Source: Fulvia fulva (taxonomy: Eukaryota > Ascomycota > Dothideomycetes > Mycosphaerellales > Mycosphaerellaceae). Taken from it: DNA of 64,000 nt. The notes beneath the pieces are model-generated. The model was not told the DNA's origin and made no database searches. It saw only the letters and a program-made list of their open reading frames with translations. Shown here in pieces: positions 26,701-39,072 of the stretch (its first letter is position 1; each line of letters starts with the position of its first letter). Made by a program: the position numbers and the translations under genes. The stretch is taken from assembly GCF_020509005.1 (NCBI RefSeq), contig NC_063014.1, positions 2,232,001 to 2,296,000 on the forward strand, written 5' to 3'.

Positions 26701-28354
26701 CTCCCTAAGTAGCTTATTAACTTCGTACGGTCCTACCTCTAAAACCGTAGCACGTGGATCCTAGTTAGTTAGTACAAAAGCCTATTTTAAGTAGTCTAAA
26801 CTAGAATCCCGTAAGGCTTAACGCTAGTACCTATCCTATTCCTCTTCTTTATAGCGACGCTACTCCTAGCCCTAGAATCCTAGAACACCGCTACGAGCGG
26901 CTTCGTAGACGACACAAACATCCTAGCGTAGTCTTCCTCGACTAAGGAGAACTATAGGCTACTAGAAGAGAAGTATAAGATCTACGAGGACTAGGCTAGG
27001 AGGTATAGGGCTCGGTTTACCCTAGAAAAGTACAATCTAATACACTTTACGCGCCGGCTACGGTTCTATAATATATATGCTTCTATCTAGATATAGGGGC
27101 ATACGACTAACCTAGTAAGTTAGCTTAGGATCCTCGGACTATAGGTAGACCCGGCGCTACGGTAGAGGAAGTACGTATAGGTAATATTACGGAAAGCTAA
27201 ACAGAATATAGCATTATACTAGAGGCTTACTACGTCTATATAGGGGGCGGACTTTCGGTAGTTACGACTTCTATATACGGCTATTATACGGCCAGTCCTT
27301 ACCTATAGTAGCTAAGTATAGTCCTTAGGCGAGAGGGCCTATCTACTAAAGGGACTCGTCGCGCCGTTAGCGAAGATCTAAAACTAATGCCTAAGGAAGG
27401 TCACCGGGGTATATAAGTCGATACTAATAAGGATACTTAAGTACGAGACCGCTATACCGCCGATCGACCTATATATCTAGGGACTACGGACCTCCTACTT
27501 AGGCAAGTCGGTATAGTACCTAGTATAGAAGGTTATCGCTAGTATAGTCGTAAGGGCCCGTAAATTAGTACTAGCGTATAAGGGTATTCGACCCGGAAAC
27601 GAGCCGAACTACCGGGTAAGGGACGAATAGCTAGTAATATAATAGGAGGGTAAGAAGTTGTTTATAGAGTAACTATAGAAGGAAAGGTAGAACAACTAGG
27701 CTATAGGGTATAGTAGACGCCCTTAGCTAGCGGGACAACCTAATAAATAGTTAGCTACGAAATCCGCGGTTAAGTACCCCCCGAAGCTTATCTACTACCG
27801 CCTTACGAGGGTATAGAGTAGTATAGTAACCTAACTACGAAGCGAACACATCGGCCTCTAGGGGTACCTATTATAGAGGAAGGTTCTAGAATACACGAAT
27901 ACTAGCTACCCCTACGGCTATTACTCCTAGAATGTACGGTACGTACTCCTCGTCTACCCGAGGTAGTCGCTAGGAAGGGGGGAGTAGATAGTAACGGCGA
28001 GGAACCGGACGATTAGGGCACTTCTTAATACCGCTAAGGACCTACGGCGTATTACGAACTAGATACTAGAGAAGGGCTAGCTAGAACAGTACCGCCTAGT
28101 AGGAGTAGTATAGGAAGAGAGGACACGGCGTAGCGCGACGAGACCGGCTAGGAGCGGGGGCTAACGGGGTAGTAATATAGACTACGTACGTTTAGAGGGA
28201 AAGCTAATCTAGATAAGGAGAAGTCGGGGGCGGGAAGGGTTTTCACCTATTCGGGTTTTCCTTTATATATAATAATAGATATATACCTATATAGCTCGAG
28301 TAGGGTCCTAGAATAGGGGAATAACAAATCTCTCTATCTATCTATCTATCTATC
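23720..28354 (+). mobile_element. LINE-A, near full-length LINE inserted in LINE-B
   Basis: Plus-strand non-LTR element. It has degraded CCHC knuckles near 24770-24930 (several Cys now Tyr), an endonuclease with VVGDFN near 25280 and a mutated SDH motif (SLDYI near 25510), RT blocks near 26370-26460, and GFVDDTN near 26900. Its 3' tail is a run of TCTA repeats (28331-28356). It is flanked by TATAATCCTGTCTT (23706-23719 and 28355-28368). The 69-residue minus-strand open frame at 25927-26136 is a shadow. Confidence 0.85.
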
Positions 28355-28356
28355 TA
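28331..28356. repeat. (TCTA)n tail of LINE-A
   Basis: A tetranucleotide run that ends LINE-A and merges with the right target duplication. It replaces a poly(A) tail. Confidence 0.8.
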
Positions 28357-31300
28357 TAATCCTGTCTTCTCTTTAGGTGCTATAGATCGAAGGCGTATCG
28401 TAATCGCCTAGTACGCTACGCGGATATCGCTCCCTACCTTACTATTTACCGTCTAGAGCGTATAGCTTATAGCGAGCTATTAGAGGTAGAGGTCTAGCGG
28501 CGCGATCTACGTATCCGCTTCTAGGACATACGTCGGTATAGTACGGAATACCCCGGTCGCCCTACGTAAACATTCGTTCTATACGTTTTGAATCTACTTT
28601 ATCTAGCTAGTCGCGTAGGATAGATACTAGACTAGTACCCTTAAGGTAATCGCCGGTCGGACGATAGAGCTATATAGCTAGCGTACCTTTACGAAGGCTA
28701 CGCCCTATATAGAGGCCGCGAGGCGTATAACTAAGGCTTTGTTCTAGTCTCCCCGCTACCGGAGCTACTTTAGGTAGGCGTACTACCGGAGTTATATATC
28801 TACTTAGAATCCTAGGACCCGGATAGATAGCTATAGAGAAATCTAGCTTACGCCGGTCCCGGCCTCGATCGTAGCTTAGAGGTTATACTTCTTCGGGGTC
28901 CTCGTAAGGTAGATTATCTAGTACTTCTTAGGTACGAAGACCACCCCGTATCGCGCTACCTATTTGTTATATACCTCGAGCGCCGCTTCGAGTTAGCGGT
29001 AGTTAGTCTCTATTAAGTCGCTATATATTAGGATGTTTATGTCGTCGACAAAGCCTATATAGGAGTTAGTACCGCCGGCGCTTCCCCTAAGTAGCGGGAG
29101 GAGCGTAGAGGCGAAGAAAAGGAAGATTATTAGAGAGAGCGACAAGCCCTACGGGATTCCCGTTTCTATAGACTATATCTAAGGTTTACGCTACTCCCCT
29201 AGGACGAGCTACGTAGACCGGTTACTAAGAAAGGACTTGACGAACGCGACGAGCTAGCTAGGTAGACCTATCGCCCGGAGGTTATAGAGTAGTCGGGCGT
29301 AGGAAACTTTATCGAACGCCCCCGAGATATCGAGGGATAGTAGAGTAGCGACCTACTATCGGCGTCTTACCTAGATAATATCAACCTATTTAGTAACGAG
29401 TTCTAGGGCGGTCGTCGTAGACCGCCCTAGTCGGGCTCCTATCTACTCGGCTAGGAGGAGCTAGTACTCCTTAGCTAGCTTAGAGATACGATCGGCTACG
29501 ATACGCTCTAGCGCCTTACCGATCGTACTAAGTAGGGCTATCTGGTAGTAGGCCTTCCTAACGTCGTATCTAGCCTTACCCTCCTTACGGAGGACGACTA
29601 TACTCGAGTACGGGAAGGGGGTCGGTACGTATAACTACTAGAGGTATACCGTAAATAGCCCCGCGAGGTACGGGGCTAGCGTCTAGCGGTAGTACTTAAG
29701 GATTTAGTTAGGGATCTTATCTAGTCCTAGGGTCTTATCTAGTAGCGCCGCTTTTAGTACTCTTAGTACCTCCGCCTCCGTTACCTCTTAGCTAGTCTCG
29801 AGCTCCGTTAGGTATACGAAGCCTTCGATATTATCGAGTCGGGTAGTAACCGGAGAAGGGAAGAACGCCTCTACTAGCGCGTCGGCTCTATCTTACTAGG
29901 CTTCCTAGAGGACCCCTTACCTATTACGGATAGGTAGGAACTATAGTAGTAGTAGCGGTGTCTCCGGCTTCCTCGTACGCGTCTACTTAGCGAGCTTCTA
30001 GACCTTACTTCGGTCTCCTATAACTTTACGGACGGCGTTACGCTACGTAATATTACCCTAGCGCCTAATAATCCTACCCTTCTCGTTATCTAGTCGGCGG
30101 TATCGGGCGTATATAGCGTCCTATTTTATCTCGTTCTACCGGCGGCGCGCCGCTACCGTTATACGGACTACGTCTACGTATTCCTACGACTTGGCTAGCG
30201 ACGCGTACTTCGAGGGTCGGGTATAGGGGATCTTGTCCCGGATTACTCTTACTATATACTACTATAGGCTCTCTACCGCCGTATCGATTTCCGCCTCTAA
30301 GCGGAGGGGTACTAGCGGTACGAGGGCTGTTATTCGTTCTTTTAGTACCTTATTAATCTCCTTCTAGTCCGCTCTCTTCTACTAAGGCCGTAGTTCTAGG
30401 GCTAGTAGCGCCTATAGGTATATTACGTCGACCGTCGTACGGATAGCTAGGTAGTCTATATAGCCGGTATTAAGTTCTCGGTCTATATCGTAGAAGATAG
30501 TCTACTAGGCTATCTACTATATCGCGAAGGTTAGGTTAAGCGTCTAGGTCGTATTTTTCTACTAATACGTAGCCGTACCTACGGGAAGTACTAGGCTAAG
30601 GCCGGATACCTCTACTAGACCGTTAAGCGCGTCTACGGCGTTATAGGCCGAGAGTACGCTATCGCCTCCCTATCTTAGGTAGTAGAGGTTAAGGTCGCCG
30701 ACTAGGATATATAGATTAGCTTCCTCTTAGAGAGCTTCTAAGAGCTAGTAGAGGGTGGCCGACTAGCTATCGTCTTCTCTCGAGCCCGGTACTAAGTACG
30801 GGTTATAGGCGTTATAGATAGCTATTGTCTTACCGTCGGTAAGGCGTAGCCGTAGAGAGGCTATATCGCTAGAGTAGGTATAGGTCGTCTACGTAATTAT
30901 CGCGATTTCTTTACTTACGTAGAAGTAGACCCGCGCTACCGGCTAGTTACCTTAGAGTACTATAAGGTAGTATCTCGGGTCTACGGGTATCGTCTTTCCG
31001 TTTGTCTACTACTCTTAGATAGCGACTATATAGTGCCGGCTAGGGTATAGTAGGCTAGAGAGTAGCTTCTAGGCCTTGTCCTTACTCTTATTAGCGTTAT
31101 ACTCTACGATAGTTAGCTAGGTAAGCGTACTATTTCTAGTTAGACTATTATGTTAGCTATAGTTCCCTATTCTGCCTCCGTAGGTTGACTACTATATTGT
31201 CGTCCTCGTCGCCCTCGCCCTCGCCTTCGTTATCCTATTACGGGGCCGGCGTCGCTAGCGTAGCTACCGGTAAGGGCGCGCTACCTCCGTAGAGGCGGAA

Positions 31301-32825
31301 TATCGTCGTATCGAGGCGCGGCTATCCGAGGCCCTAAGCCCGGGGGTCGGTAAGCGCTAGTCGGCCTACTCCGTATATTAAGCGTCTATCGCTATTTAGC
31401 CTCCTCTTCTTACTACTATATATAACCGGCTAGAAGCCGTCGGCGTCGACTCTTAGACGGTATAGTACTATCGCTATTCCTCCTCTTTCCTAGCGTATAC
31501 CTAGGCGCGCTCCTACCGTCTATTCCGCTACCTACCTCCTTACTCTATATCCGCCTATCTACGCCTTATAGTCCCCGCCGTAGTTAGCGTACTTACTTAT
31601 CTTAGGTTAGGAGTATTTACGGGTATTATATACCTTCGCGTAGTAGCCGTAGTAGGTCTCCTACCTATAATACTTTATAGTGTACCCGAATCCCTAGTAC
31701 CGGAAGTACTAGGTTACTATATAGGTATAGTCGTGCTTTTTAACGTAGTAGTACGAGTAGGCTAGGACTAGTCCCTTCTCTATAGCCTAGATCCTCTAGC
31801 TATTATACTTAAACGCGAGTACGAGCGACGAGTATTTCCGCTCTATTCGTTCCGGCTTCTTTAGCTAGTACGCCCGGGTAATAACGAGGCCTAGGATAGT
31901 AGCCTAGTTGTCCTTTACGATAGCCTCTCCTATTACTACCGGGCTAGTATCTACTAGGAAGGTATTAACTCGGATACCGTATCTAAGGGCCTAGTATACT
32001 AGCGCGACCGGCGCTATACTCTTCGCGTTAGTACCTTAACCGCCTAGGCTACGCTCTATAGTAGAGTTAGTCTCCCCGCTATAGTTACGAGCGTATAGCG
32101 TACGTCTCTACTCTTAAGCTTCTAGGCTATAATAATGTCTTATTTACTAGCCTATCGCGCCTACTCTACGAGGCGATAGTACGGTAGTACCGCTACCCGC
32201 TCTCTTTCTTTAGGGTTGTCTATATATATCGTAACCTTACGCTAAACTAGCCTAACGCGGTACGTTAGTTACTCTACGGCTACTATAGCCGCCTAGATAT
32301 ATGTCGCCGGCCTAGCTCTTCCTAGCGCCTAGATCTCCCGTAGGAGGTCCGCGTTCGTCACTTCCTTTACTAGTACTAGCGCCTTCGTCGCCCGTAGTAG
32401 CTCCTAGATCGCTTTAGCTAAGCTCTCGAGGAGGCTACGGATCGCGCGTTTATAGGGTAGATTAGCGCTCGTAAGGGTAGCTATAATTTCGTACATAATC
32501 GCGGTATATTCTACCGTGTCTATACCGTGTTTCGTATACTAGTTCTTCTAGTTAGTAGCTTATAGTTAATATAGTCGTTATAGTAGATAGTCTCCGTATT
32601 TCGATTCTCCCGGGCGCATCGTCGCTCCGCGCGTTTCCCTTCGTTCGCCGCCTTTCGAGGGCGCTCTTTACTTTTATAACGCTATTGCCTCTTCGTTTAT
32701 TATCGTGTTTCGTTTACCTCTCCGGCGTCGTATCTCTATTATTAATACTACGTTTTTACGTTCCGCTTCCCGCTCTCTATATCCTTATTAGAGTATATTA
32801 ACTAGATATACTAATACAAAGTTAT

Positions 32826-33479
32826 CTAGACTTCTAATATATAATAGGTCTAGCGCGTAGGATACGAGTAGCGGTACGAATAGTAATACGGACCGGCCTA
32901 CTATAGCAGTTCTAGATAGCGGGTAAGATAGTAGTAAGAATAGGGGAGATAGCCTAGGAGGAAGAGCTCTAGGAAGCCTTCGAAGGCGCCCTACCTATAG
33001 ACGTAGTAGAACTCTAGTAGTACCGACGACTACGTAGGCGGGTAGACCGTAGCCTATAGCGACTCCGATTATAGAAGGAATAGCGATAGGAGTACTAATA
33101 GAGTATAGGAGCCCGGAAGGGTCGACTCGTCGTCTACTCGACGGCCAGCTCGTTTTCCGCTCGACGGTCGACCTGTCTCCTACTCGATAGGCAACCCGCC
33201 TCTACTAATAGTCGACCTGTCGTCTACTCGATAGTCGGCTAGCTACTAAGACTCGTTCCTAGGCACCGGGTAGATTAGTACTCCGGGGCGGCTAACTACG
33301 TAGTGCTTACCGCTTCTAGTACGACAGATTAACTAATAAGTAATAGAGAGAACTTACTAATACCTAAAGAGGGGTTTTCCCCGTACGACGGTTTTCCCCT
33401 CTCTCTTCCTTAATAGCCCCCGGCCTCGTAGACCTTTTAGGAGCTAGATAGGCATTATAAATATATTTATTTATTTATT
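32826..33479 (+). mobile_element. LINE-B, direct 3' part
   Basis: Plus-strand LINE 3' end, nearly identical to LINE-C 22587-23170. It starts at TAGACTTCTAATAT, the same LINE position at which the inverted part of LINE-B ends, and finishes in GCATTATAAATATAT with a (TTTA)n tail (about 33461-33479). Compared with LINE-C it carries a short extra tandem copy of a TCGACCTGTC-containing block near 33165-33230. Confidence 0.75.
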
Positions 33480-33493
33480 TATATAACGGGTCG

Positions 33494-33686
33494 TACTCTT
33501 CGAGCTATAAGATTCTAAGGACGATATCGTATTTGTCTAAGTCCGTAATATAGTAGAGTTCTTAGCTTGTATACCCTCCGATAGGAATATTTATTAGGGC
33601 TACTTCGAGTAGCCTCGTAGTTACCCCGCTAGCTATCCGTAGGCGACGGGGTTTATTAAGCTTAAAAGTAGGGATATTATATACGC
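33494..33686 (-). pseudogene. Gypsy-1 protease segment
   Basis: The minus strand reads VYNIPTFKLNKPRRLRIASG and then a YDIVL block, typical of a fungal Ty3/Gypsy protease. It is continuous in frame with 39313-39433 across the Copia insertion and with 20312 across the LINE stack. TACGC at 33682-33686 is the left Copia target duplication. Confidence 0.75.
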
Positions 33687-33921
33687 TGTTAAATAGGTAC
33701 GGGTGGATAGTAGCGGAGTGGAGTAAGAGATCAATCTTTAACTGACTAATAGCACGAGCATGCAGCAATATATTAGAAACCAATATGTTGATTGTGTTAG
33801 ATGTCTGTCTAAGCTAAAGGGGAGAGAAGGTATCTCCCTATAAGCTGAGTCATCGTGGATGCCTCAGGCTGCCAGATCACTTCCTGATTGTTGACTCCCT
33901 TTGAGATGCTACATCTTAACA
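33687..33921 (-). repeat. Copia 3' LTR
   Basis: A 235-bp LTR, TGTTAAATAGG...CATCTTAACA. The inward side (33922-33945, reverse complement) is purine-rich and a candidate polypurine tract. Confidence 0.9.
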
Positions 33922-34106
33922 CTCCTACTCATCTCGTATAGGAGGTTACAGTCTGCTCACTTCCTGTCAATAGTACTTAGACCTTTTTATGACAGGTTCA
34001 GCTGGCTTACAAACCTCTAGAAGTGTGGACTAGTCTTTGGTTTTGTAAACCCGTCTATAACCATCTCAGAGGTTGGGGTGTACTCAACAGCAATAAGCCT
34101 CCTCCA

Positions 34107-37100
34107 CTAAAGTTTCCTAACAGCGTTATAGGCAATGTTAATGTGCTTCGACTTGTCATAAACATGTACATCTTTCACTAGGGTGAGGGCAGCTTGATTG
34201 TCACCTCTTAATTGGACTGGTCTCAAATTTGATACAGTCTCCTGGTTTCTAGTGATTCTTGGTTGATAGGAACAGTCTCCTACTAACTCTAGACAATCCA
34301 TTTCTCTTAGCAGTGAAGCTAGGAATTAGGACTGCTTCGTATATACATTCATAGCCATGTATTCAGCCTCCATTGTGGATGTTGCTATAGACTTTTGCTT
34401 CTTGCTTATCTAAGAAACTAGTGCCCTATAGAGGAAGAAGACATACCTAAGGATTGAGACTCTGTCTGCTTTGTCTATTGCATAATCAGAATCACAGTAT
34501 CTAATAAGGTGTCCTTTTCTAGACTTTGAGAACTGAAGTCCTAGATCAGGGTATGATCTTAGGTACCTAGTAATCTTCTTCAAAGCCTTCATGTGGTAGG
34601 TGGATAGGTCACTCACAAATGAGCTCATCCTTCCTAGGGCAAAAGCAATGTCTGGCCTTGTGATTGTTGCTGGCCACATCTAAGTACCATTGATACTCTA
34701 GTACTCTGCCTTGTCACACCTCTCATCTATATGGCTTGAAGGTTTGAGGGCCTCATAGCTGTCTATAGGTGAGTGTGTAGGTGCTTCCTTCTTATAGTTC
34801 ATTCCTATCTTGGCTAGGCTGTCCCTAACAAAGTGTCCTTGGTCAAGTTTCAGGATTCCTCTCTTCCTGTCCCTTGTGACTCTCATGCTAAGGATCTTTT
34901 CAGGTTCACCTAGATCTTTGATCTTAAAGATCTTGCCAAGTTCTCTTTTGAACCAGAGAACATCTGTCAACTTTGGTGCAGCAATTAGAATGTCATCCAC
35001 ATGTATAAGGATTATGATCTCCCTCTTCTTATGGACAAGTAGGCATGGATCCACTTCTGACTATATGAATCCAATCTCTCTGAGCTTTGATACACAGAGT
35101 TGATTCCAATCTCTAGCTGCTTGCTTAAGTCTATACAAGCTTTTGAGGATTTTGAACACTATGTTTGGTAGAAGCTCAACTCCTGGTAGTGGTAACATGA
35201 AGATGTCTTCATAGAGGGTGCTTTCTATGAATGCATTGTTCACATCCACTTGGTGAAGATGAAGATCCTTCTTATACACAATAGCCATAAACACCCTAAG
35301 GGTGTCCTGTCTTACTGTAGGTGCAAATGTCTCTATAAAGTCAACACCAAACTTCTGTGAGAAGCCCCTTACAACTAGTCTAGCCTTGAACTTTTCAATA
35401 GCTCCACTAATGCTTCTCTTAATATCAAAGACCCATCTTGATGTAACCAGATTTGCTCCTTTTAGTGGAACAGAATTTTCCTAGGTGTTGTTACTCTATA
35501 GAGCATCTAGTTCCTTTTGGATTGCTTCCTTCCAAAGATGTCCCCATTTCTTGTCATTCACAGCATCCTTGTAGGATTTTGGAATTGGGACCTCTTGCTT
35601 GTATATAATAGCTTCTACAGTTGCTATAAAGGCTATTTCCTCAACTTCTTCTAGGAATTCGCTATCCTATAGTATTGAACTGTCCACTGATTACATGGCT
35701 GCAAAGAAAGCTTAGTGAAAAGCAGCAAGGTTCTCTGAGAGGTCTATTGCTTCTCCCACTTCAGTGGTTAGTTCGGGCTTAGGGACTATAGATTTTGGGG
35801 CTTTCTGTTTCATGTCATAGCCCTCAACATCATAGTCAGCCTTTCTCTTTCCAAGGGATGATTTAGGGACCGTCACTTGTGACCTAGTAACGTCTATTTC
35901 CTAGGGATCTAGGGAGCTTCTCTCAATTGGCTAATTGATTTTCTGAAATTCCCCTACGTTCTCCAGAGGTTAGGGAAGTTGCACAAACAGCTTTCTCGGC
36001 TGAGCGACTTTAGGGCTCTCAATTGGCTGATCTATTTCGGGGGTGCTCTAATAGACGCCTGAATGGTAGGTAGATTGTCCTAAGGATACGTTCTTCCTCG
36101 GCCTTCCTAAGGGCTTCCTAGCTAGTGCACTGCTTAGTAGATTCAATGTTGGAACATTGAGACCTATATCACCTCCGGGCTAGTCCTCAAAGAAGTCTAC
36201 ATGTGTGTGTTGTTTAACAGCTCTCATGTCTAGTTCCTAAAAGAGCTAGGCTTTAGCTGTGTTTTCAACATACCTAATAAACACTGCTTCTTTACCCCTA
36301 TTTATTAGCTTGTTACTTCTTGCCTATTGAGGTTGGGATCTTATGTCTATATAGACAACAGCTTTATATCCCTAAACTTTCAAATAGTTGATAGTCGGTT
36401 TGATACCATCAAAAGCCTCATCTAGTGAAACCTTGAACCTATCGTAATCTAGGCCATTTAGCAGTTTGTTCCTCATATAAGTTTGGGCCTCTAGTGCTTC
36501 AGGCCAAAATTCAACCGGCATTTTAGCCTCTTCAAGCATTGCCCTTATAGAGTCCTCTAAGGTTTGTATTGACCTCTCAACTAGTCCATTCTGTAGAGAG
36601 TTGTATGCCTTAGTCGGCTCGAGCCCAATCCCCAAATCCTTCTCCCACTGCTTCACTAATGCAATAAGTTCTTTTACATTGTCAAGTCTTACTGCTTTCA
36701 GCTGCGCTAATGATTTCCTCTCTGCTTTGATCTTCTAGTTCTGGAGAGCAACTGGAGCATCTTCTCTTTTCCTAAGAGGAAAGGTCCACTTCTTCCTAGA
36801 GAAGTTGTCAACAATCTCAAGCCAGTATTTGAATCCTAGTCTTGAGATTGGTAGTGGGCCACATATGTCAATAGATACAAGGGCAAGTCTTTCAGGTCTT
36901 CTCTCTGTAACTTTGCCTTTGTACTTCTTCATCTTTGCTATTGAACATACTCTGTACTAGTGAAAGCCATCCTTAGGGATAGGAATGGGTTCTTTTAAGT
37001 CTGTTACCTTGTGAAGATTCTGGAGCAAATTCTTCCTAAAGTGTGCAAATCTTCTATGCCAAAGCTCCTACTGCTTCAGGTCGGTCTCTGATTGAGCAGT

Positions 37101-38651
37101 CACAAAGGCATTCTCTGTTAGTGGTGCACATAATGAGTAATGTGCCCGTTCTTGTAGGAGAGGAGAAATCTCATTAATGAATAGAACCCCCCTAAGGAGC
37201 TTTGTCTGGACAACAGTCTTACTAGAGGGGAAAACAAGAGAAAATGATGGAGGTTGTACACCAAACTGCTTGCTAAACTGGTTCTATGAAACCAGGTTCA
37301 CTCCTAGCTTGGGTACAAGCAGGACATCTTCCAAAACAACTTTTCTGCCAGCTCTCCTACTCATCTCTGCATTCCCAATATAAGTGGCTAATAAAAACCT
37401 ACCTCCCACTTTGATCCATTTCTTCCATGTCAAGGGAGTCATAGATCTAAAGAGGCAGCTTTGGTCAGTCATATAGGATGAAGCATAGGAGTTAAGTAAC
37501 CACTCTGACGAGGGGAACTTGCCTTAGACTTCTGCAGTTGAGTGAGCCACTTCATTATACTCATCATCATCAGACATTGTCTCTAGGGATGAGCTACATG
37601 AGTCACGTGACTCTTGGGCGGAAAAACCTTTTCCAGTCTTCTTTGCTTTAGAGGTATAAGACTAGGCCTGGTTCTTCTAGAGTGACAGCATGTCAGAGCT
37701 GAGTTTCTTCACCATTTTCTTAAGTTCTTCTATAGAGGACTTCTCTCTTGGTGTCCTCCTTGAAGTGGGTGGTGGAGTTCTCTTCTTCTTGACATGTGTT
37801 GTATTCTGGGAAGATGGTGGTTAGGAATGAGATCTAAGGACCTTTCTTGCCTCAGGCAAACTAGGGCAGTCCTTGATCAGATGATCCTTCTTATAGAGAA
37901 GGCAGGAGAGTAGTCTTGCTAGACCTGAGGGCTTGACCCAGGTGGCTGCTATGCCATACTTAGCCTTAGAGGGATCCAACCTAGCTTCTTGAGCTTCAAG
38001 GATCTTTAAGGTCCTTTTATGATCCATCTTTGGCTAAGCCATGATAGTATCCCTGGCTACATAGTAGTCAGGTGGCAGTGAGCTTAAGAGCTAGGTCATC
38101 CTCACATCAGCTTTCCTGTAATGCTGACCCTCTAGGTCAACATCAGCAATCCTTTTTCTAAGAGAAACCAGGTGTGTCCATGCAGATCTGATGGTGAACT
38201 CTTCACTCATCTCAAAGGTCACAAATTGCTTTGTGAGCTCATATGCATAGGTTGGTAGCACCTGGCTATACTTGTTCCAGAGATATACCCACTTCTCAGC
38301 AGCTCTTCCAGATTCACATAAGCCCTCAAGCTCAAATTCATCTTCTTCTGTGATCCTACTAAGGATACTGAAGTTGCACACTGTATTGTGTCTTGTCTAT
38401 ATTGGCGTATTGAGGATCTCTTTGGTTGTAGCCTCTTCTTGGAGTTTTAGAGTCTTGCCCTTGATGTTGTCAAAAGACACTTCTATTAGGTCATCAATTG
38501 CAAAGAATGCTAATTGGCTCTCTATCTTGTATCTCTGAAGGTTGAACCATCTCTTCCAATTGTCCCTCCTAAGAATTGGGATTTTGCCTCCCTTCTCCTC
38601 TGTCTTCTCTTGGTATGAATCTATAATAAATTGGATGTAATGAAACAAGGT
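34107..38651 (-). pseudogene. Copia gag-pol polyprotein (few stops)
   Basis: Minus-strand reading, in order. Gag N-terminus is at 38651-38091 (MFHYIQFIIDSYQEK). The zinc knuckle is near 37.88-37.92 kb (CLLYKKDHLIKDC, second Cys changed to Tyr). Protease is near 37.47-37.50 kb, with its Asp changed to Asn (WLLNSYASSYMT). Integrase is at about 36.93-36.37 kb (SIDICGPLP, then NGLVERSIQTLEDSIRAML with the catalytic Glu). Reverse transcriptase is at 35.29-34.70 kb (VDVNNAFIESTLYEDI, intact HVDDI near 34.99 kb). RNase H is at 34.68-34.1 kb (MEAEYMA, RGDNQAALTL, SKHINI). Frames are mostly shared, with isolated TAG/TAA at former Gln or Trp codons, so the polyprotein is not translatable as it stands. 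Confidence 0.9.
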
Positions 38652-39060
38652 GTGTATGTTCCAAGGTGGTGGCTCAGATCCTGCTAAGGCTTCTGGTGTA
38701 GAATGGGAAAGTTCGTAGGTGTGGATACTAAGGCCTGCTTAGTAAAGTAAAGAAGGAGCGGTGTGAGGTCTCGGGGCTAGGACACAGGTCTGTCTCTCCT
38801 AGTAGAGCTTCAAATGACTTACTTGAAGTCCTTCTTGATAGTATCTCGATGTAGTTCTGCCTACAGAGTATCTTCAAGGTATTGGCTTTAAGTAAGCCGC
38901 ATAGAGTCCTTGTCTAGGTTACCTATTACTGAGTATCGAACTAAGCTCCTTGACAGGATAGACGGGGTAGACTTCTGATTCCCAGATGTTTTCTGCTACG
39001 ATAGCAAGGGATATAAGTAACCTATACTGATATAGGTTGCTCTTATTCCTGCACAAACCC

Positions 39061-39072
39061 GGGCTCATAACC
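39061..39072 (-). promoter_or_regulatory. Copia primer-binding site (half initiator tRNA-Met)
   Basis: Directly inside the 5' LTR the plus strand reads GGGCTCATAACC, identical to the anticodon arm of fungal initiator tRNA-Met around its CAT anticodon. On the element strand this is GGTTATGAGCCC, complementary to a 5' tRNA half cut in the anticodon loop. Drosophila copia and yeast Ty5 prime in this way. Confidence 0.7.

Larger units (their letters stand above)
23205..32825 (-). mobile_element. LINE-B, inverted 5' part (interrupted by LINE-A)
   Basis: Minus-strand LINE sequence of the LINE-C family in two pieces, 28369-32825 and 23205-23719. The minus strand reads the endonuclease motif VGDLN near 30.68-30.72 kb, the reverse transcriptase YIGFVDDIN near 29.03-29.07 kb, then the thumb and C-terminal region. 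The break at 23719/28369 is closed exactly by the uninterrupted LINE-C sequence at 22060-22118. The left end (about 23205) corresponds to the LINE-C position near 22595, and the same LINE position restarts in plus orientation at 32826: a 5' inversion. Confidence 0.8.

Noticed and set aside
34810..35484. Two plus-strand open frames of 97 and 60 codons
   Set aside because: They lie opposite the Copia reverse transcriptase, which has clear motifs including HVDD on the minus strand.
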